53,422 bases of DNA from Ichthyophthirius multifiliis. Taxonomy: Eukaryota; Ciliophora; Oligohymenophorea; Hymenostomatida. Below, piece after piece: positions 48,560-53,422 of the stretch. The notes beneath the pieces were generated by a model. That model was not told the DNA's origin and made no database searches. It saw only the letters and a list, made by a program, of their open reading frames with translations. The position numbers were made by a program, and so were the translations under genes. The stretch is taken from NCBI RefSeq assembly GCF_000220395.1, contig NW_004085956.1:1-53422 (forward strand). The letters are read 5' to 3'. Within the stretch, counting starts at the first letter, position 1. Each line of letters begins with the position of its first letter.

Positions 48560-51379
48560 ATGTATACATCTATTTAAACTTAATCTAGTTTTTTGCCAGA
48601 AGAAAATTTAATAGATCTTCGTTAAGGTTAAGAAAAAATAAAAGATAAATTTATAAAAGCATTAATCCAAACACAAAATAATTAAAAAGAATATACAGTA
48701 TCAATAAATTAAAGTAGTTAACATTCAAAATAAGTCGAAACAAACGAAAGTAAAGAAACTTCAAGCAATAAGTCATCACTAGAATCAGAAATAAGTTAAA
48801 AAAATAAGAGTTAGCACCAAAAATAGAATGAATAAGAAAATAATATTATCAAAAAGCCAACAATATACCATTTATTTTAAATGTCTGAAATAAAAAATTC
48901 TCCTCGTTATATATAAAACCAAAAAATAAAAAATTCAACAATTAATACTACAAAAGGACTTTCTATTAGTAAAGTTCTAACACAAGAATTCTATTAAAAA
49001 AATTTGCCTAAATTTAAAGTAGGGAGTGTTTAAAATAAATAGGTTTGGACACGAAAAGTCTTTTATGTGATTATGTGGATTAATAAAATAATATATTAAC
49101 TTAAAAAAGTACTTATTTTCTCATCACCTGAAAAACTAAACTAACTATAACTTACACTTATTAATGATAAAGGTTCCAAAAATATTGGCAAAGGATGGGG
49201 AATACCCATTAATTAGTTAAAACAGCAAATAAACAAATAAATTAAATAAAAATAAGTATTTGGATAATTTTTTAAATCTATAAAAAATATTTAGAAATTT
49301 TTAAAAAAGAGATTTTCCCTTTTAATTTTTATTTTTTCAAAAATTCATAAACTTTTCTCCAAAATAAATAACATTTTACCTGTTTTTGACCCCCAGTCTA
49401 ATTTTTATCTTATTTGGGAATTCATAATATTTATATTTACAGTGGCTAACTTTATTTATATTCCTTTCGATTTTTCTTTTAGGACGATTTCCGAATAAGC
49501 AAATAATTTTTACTTTTAGAAAATTTGCCCAGTTGTATTTTTTACTGATATTGTGATCCGAATGAATACTTCATATTTTTAAAGAGGATATTAAATTGAA
49601 GATAGATAAAAAATTATTAAATAATATATTTTTGGATAGTTTTTCATAGATTTTTTGTCTACATTAAGTCTTTTTTTCGAAAATAATACTGAAAAGTAAT
49701 TTTATCTTTTTTTTTTTATTAGAATATTTGATTTTACGCGAATAATAGATAAAATAAATGAATAGATTATGTTAGATATTAAACTTTAAGCGATTTTTTC
49801 GTTATTAATTTTATTTTGTCAACTTATATTTTACTGTCATATTTTCTCGTGCTTATGGCATCTATTAGGCAAATACCAATATTAAAATTCTAACAAAGGC
49901 TGGCTTGTAAAATACTAATTAGTAAACGAAAGTCCATTTACTTTATACATAAATAGTTATTATTTTTGCGCCGTGGTTATGTCTACTATTGGTTTTGGAG
50001 ATATAACGCCTTAAACAGATTTCGAAAAGCTTTTTTTTACTTTAATGTCTTATTTGGCTTCTGGAGTTTTCGGATATTCATTGAATTGTATTGGAGGAAT
50101 TCTTATCGATTTAAAAAAATAAAAGGAGCTTTATTTATAGAAACTTGCTGAAATAAATTAATATATGTTAAAACATGATGTAGATATAAATTTAAGAAGT
50201 AAAATAAGAAAATATTTAGAATATTTAAATAAAAATGAAGGAATGGAAGAAAAATAAAGTTTTTCATTTTTAAATTATTTATCTAAATTTCTAAAAGAAG
50301 AACTTCTTAAAGATGTTTACCTTAGAGGAATTTAAAATATTCATATTATTCATAATTCTTTTTCTATTACTTTCCAAGAGAGGTTAGCTCTAAAAATGAA
50401 AGAAACCACTTTTGGTTCTGAAGAAATTATTCTTTAAAAAGACAATTTCGAAGTTCCTAAAATATTCCTTATAATTAAAGGACAAGTAGAATTATCTTTA
50501 GAACTTAAAAACGGTGTTTAAAAAACTTTCCTTAAATTAAAAGATCATTAAGTTTTTGGAATTCCTGAATTTTTCTCAAATAATTACGAAACATAGTTTA
50601 CAGCTAAAAGTATAGGCCTTTCTCAAATTTAATATATATAATTAGATGACTTTTAAGATTTATTAAAAGATTTTCCGGAGTAAAGGCAAATTTATTAACA
50701 TATAAAAGATTAAATAATGCTTTACAAAAAATATTCAATTCTTCCTCAATGTTGTTTATCTTGTTAAAATAATAATCATTTAATTCAGTAATGTCCATTT
50801 CTTTTTTATGATATGTAGAAAGATAAAATAGTACGTAAATATACTTAATAAGTATTAAAAATAATAAAATAATACAAACGTCCTTAATAAAGATAGAAAA
50901 TAAATATTTTGAAATTTATAAATTAAATAAAGTTATAAATAGAGTAATTTAGGTAATTAATAACGCTTTCTTCTTCAGAAAATACAGATAGCTAAAGTTT
51001 TGAAGATTAATAAAATTCATTAACATAAAATTCTAATATGAATTCAAACATAATATGTATAAATAATAATTCAGATTTGACATTTAAATAAACAGATATT
51101 ATTTAATAATTCTCTGATTTTGGATTTGATTCATAAAGTAATAATATATCTTCATAAAATAATATTCCAATAATACCTTCTAAATTAATAAGAAATTAAA
51201 AAAGATAAAAAACTATATAAAATGAAAATTAAATAATAAATACATAAAGTGATATTAATAATCAAATATAATAATTATAAAAAAACTCAGAAATACAAAA
51301 TATTATTGATGAAAAACAAAAAAGAAATAGCACAAAAAAACAGTCATCTTTATAAGAATTAATGATAGAAACTAATAAT

Positions 51380-51424
<45 letters not shown>

Positions 51425-51845
51425 TTTTATTAATTATTTTAATAAAGATGAAAGAAGCAATAGTATCGAAGTTTGCTAAGAACTTAAAATAAATTATAAA
51501 GATTATGTTAATTAAAAGGCTCTTTTAAATCATATTTATAATTAAAATAATTTATAAAATTAACATAATAAGTCATATTTTATAGAAGATAAAGTTTATA
51601 ATTTTGATATTTATTTTCCTCATAATAATATTAAAAATATTATTGATGATTTTGAAGCTTTTTAAAAAAAAAATCGATAAAAAGTAATAAAACTTAAAAG
51701 AAAAGCATTCAATTATTCTAATTAACATGAGTTTTTACTTAATTTAAATTTTAATGAAGACAATTTTAAATCTAATGAAAATTAAAAAAATAAGAAAAAA
51801 AATATATAATAAAAATAGAATATAAAAAAATAATAAAAAGTGTGA
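48560..51845 (+). CDS. Six-transmembrane K+ channel with cyclic-nucleotide-binding-like domain and poly-Gln tail
   Basis: Intronless plus-strand reading frame from ATG 48560-48562 (MYTSIQTQSSFLPEENL). In one frame it runs 954 codons to TGA 51422-51424, at the end of a poly-Gln tract; a further coding-like frame continues, one base out of phase, to TGA 51843-51845. After a 250-residue polar N-terminus come membrane segments (FYLIWEFIIFIFTVANFIYI, GQFFIDFLSTLSLFF, AIFSLLILFCQLIFYCHIF), the pore CAVVMSTIGFGDITPQ with a TIGFGD K+ filter, and S6 (SYLASGVFGYSLNCIGGILI). A C-linker and a cNMP-binding-like domain follow (IQKDNFEVPKIFLIIKGQVEL, HQVFGIPEFFSNNYETQF). The GE and R residues of the phosphate-binding cassette are not seen, so nucleotide binding is doubtful. 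S4 carries few basic residues. Related to the CNG/HCN/EAG group, expanded in ciliates and used in ciliary electrical control. Confidence 0.88.
51373..51422 (+). repeat. (AAT/TAA)n microsatellite at the channel C-terminus
   Basis: Four AAT units, one extra T, then about twelve TAA units. In the channel frame this reads NNNN then poly-Gln and stops at TGA; in the frame of the coding-like sequence downstream it reads poly-Asn. The extra T sets the phase. Confidence 0.9.
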
Positions 51846-51974
51846 ATATATAATTAATTATATAAAAAAAAATTTAAATATTATTTTAATATATTGCAAA
51901 TAAAACAATTTTCTTATATAATATAATATTTAAATTTTAATAAAAAAATTAAATAGGATTTATATAATTAATTA

Positions 51975-52135
51975 TCAAGTAAATATATTCTCATTTTTTT
52001 AAATAATATTTATGGGCAAATAAGATCTAAAATTATCATCATGAAAAAAATCTGCAGACTAATTAAGATTTTTGTGAATATTATTTCTAAGATAATATAA
52101 GTTCTGTTATTTTAATTACTTTTAATATGATTATA

Positions 52136-52198
<63 letters not shown>

Positions 52199-53395
52199 GA
52201 TTCATATTAATTTTATTTTAATTATCATTTTTTTATTATTAGTTTTTATTATATTATTATAAACAATATTATAAGTTATCATTTTTATTATTATTACAGT
52301 ATTAATTTTTTTAAATATTTTATAAAGTAATATTCTAATTTTATAAACTGAAACTACTTTATTTATTTTTATTGATATTGCTGCATATATTTAATAACTA
52401 TTATTATTATGAATGTTACTATTAAATATTTATATTTGAAATTTTTAATGGTTATTATATTTAAAATTATTATTTTTAATAGTTAAATTAAGGAATATTT
52501 CTTTAATTATTTTCCACTTTTTGTACTTAATTATCTTCTTATTAAAAATAAGTATTATTTAAGCCAAAAAGCATTTTATTAAACGCTTCTTTCATTTAAT
52601 TTTCAATCTTTTTACATTCAGAATTCCATTAATCATTAATAAAATCAATATATCTGATTTAATTTTTAACAGTCTAAGCATTTTCTTTAATGACTTCAAT
52701 TTATGTTTTAAAAAGGCTAAAAAAATGATCCAAAAATTAGTTTGAGATATAATTTTATAAAATAGATAAAAAATAGTTTTTTAGTTTGATAATAAATTCC
52801 CTTTTTTTTAATAAATTACATTATTTTATAGCATTTCATTTTCTACATATATATGATTTTAATTAAACTTAAGTATTTAAGCGTAAATCAATTCTATACA
52901 ATAATTAAGCTTTTCTCGAATTATTTCGACATCTTTTTCGATTTTAAGGGAATTTTCACAATCAACAATTAATTTTATTATTTATTCTCGTTCATTTTGT
53001 CTTTTCTTTATATAAATTTCGTGCTCATTTTCTAAATTTCTCTATAAGCTATCAAAATACTCTAATGTTTATTATATTTGATTGTTTAAAGCTTATAAAA
53101 TATCTTCTTTGGCATATTCTTATTAATTATCTTAATTTTCTAAAATGTATTCTTAATGATTTTATATTTCATATTCTTATTTTTATTCCATTACTATAGT
53201 TATTAAACCTTTTTAATTTATATTTTCGAATTCTTCTACTTTATGAGATTTATCGTGGTACTTTACAGCACATAAGTGGCACATTATTCGTAATTCACAT
53301 AAGTTTTCTATACAAAGCCAACCTATTTCTTTATTTGGATGATATTTGCAATATACTGTTTAATTATCGATTCTATTTAATTAATTATTATTCAT
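51975..53395 (-). CDS. B-box zinc-finger coiled-coil protein with poly-Gln
   Basis: Minus-strand gene, ATG 53393-53395 (MNNNQLNRIDNQTVYC) to TGA 51975-51977. Residues 15-55 form a B-box-type finger: YCKYHPNKEIGWLCIENLC, MCHLCAVKYHDKSHKV, with Cys/His spacing close to C-x2-H...C-x4-5-C...C-x2-C...H-x3-H. A long coiled coil follows (IQQTLEYFDSLQRNLENEHE, KLIVDCENSLKIEKDVEIIR), then after an intron near 52715-52830 a second helical stretch and a Gln/Asn-rich tail. The (ATT)n array at 52138-52193 is read in the TAA phase as poly-Gln, then YQKQLKQQNLYYLRNN and HDDNFRSYLPI before the stop. B-box + coiled coil is the TRIM-like layout without a RING, a very large family in ciliates with mostly unknown functions; protein-protein contact is the likely role. 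Confidence 0.8.
52138..52193 (-). repeat. (ATT)n microsatellite, poly-Gln on the minus strand
   Basis: About 18 ATT/TTA units. The phase of the B-box protein on both sides reads TAA, so it encodes poly-Gln. Confidence 0.85.
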
Positions 53396-53422
53396 TCTAT
53401 TTTTTTTTTTAATTTAATTTTT

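Noticed and set aside
49696-49722. 27-nt intron in the K+ channel gene
   Set aside because: It has GT...AG ends, but is a multiple of three and open when read through (QFYLFFFIR), giving a sensible membrane segment, so no intron is needed.

Overview
The window looks like macronuclear-type DNA from an oligohymenophorean ciliate. It is extremely A+T rich (above 80% by eye). TAA and TAG are read as glutamine inside every recognisable gene, and TGA is the only stop. Introns are short, often about 35-70 nt, with GT...AG ends. Ichthyophthirius or a relative of Tetrahymena is my best guess; this is inference. There is no telomere, rRNA or tRNA that I can see.

Layout. 421-9829, all on the minus strand: a large Q-rich protein with a possible DNA-binding region, a TPX2-like protein, a BUD22-family protein, a YEATS-domain protein (GAS41/YAF9 type) and a PP2C phosphatase. 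10389-14533, plus strand: a long coiled-coil protein and COQ4. 14653-21868, minus: clathrin heavy chain and the mitochondrial pyruvate carrier subunit MPC2. 22466-24555, plus: poly(A) polymerase. 24901-26991, minus: two small unrecognised proteins, one with a lipidation-type N-terminus. 27889-32458, plus: a membrane proton-pyrophosphatase-like protein without the catalytic motifs, TIPIN/Swi3 and an unrecognised protein. 32604-33929, minus: a SEC14 lipid-transfer protein. 34243-36872, plus: SAS-6. 39538-43874, minus: a FYVE-like + TBC Rab-GAP and a PH-kinase. 46367-51845, plus: an AGC kinase and a K+ channel with a cyclic-nucleotide-binding-like domain. 51975-53395, minus: a B-box protein. Two long gene-poor stretches (36873-39537 and 43875-46366) hold little; the second contains a decayed coding relic.

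The genes are mostly ordinary housekeeping and cell-structure genes, each with its own promoter region, and I see no operon-like pathway cluster. Themes are membrane traffic (clathrin, TBC, SEC14), spindle and basal body (TPX2-like, SAS-6), and mitochondria (COQ4, MPC2).

Most notable: the proton-pyrophosphatase pseudoenzyme at 27889-30590; microsatellites that encode poly-Gln because TAA is sense; self-complementary T(n)A(n) tracts that recur in introns; and single-base frame changes at A/T homopolymers in at least five otherwise intact genes, most likely sequence errors.
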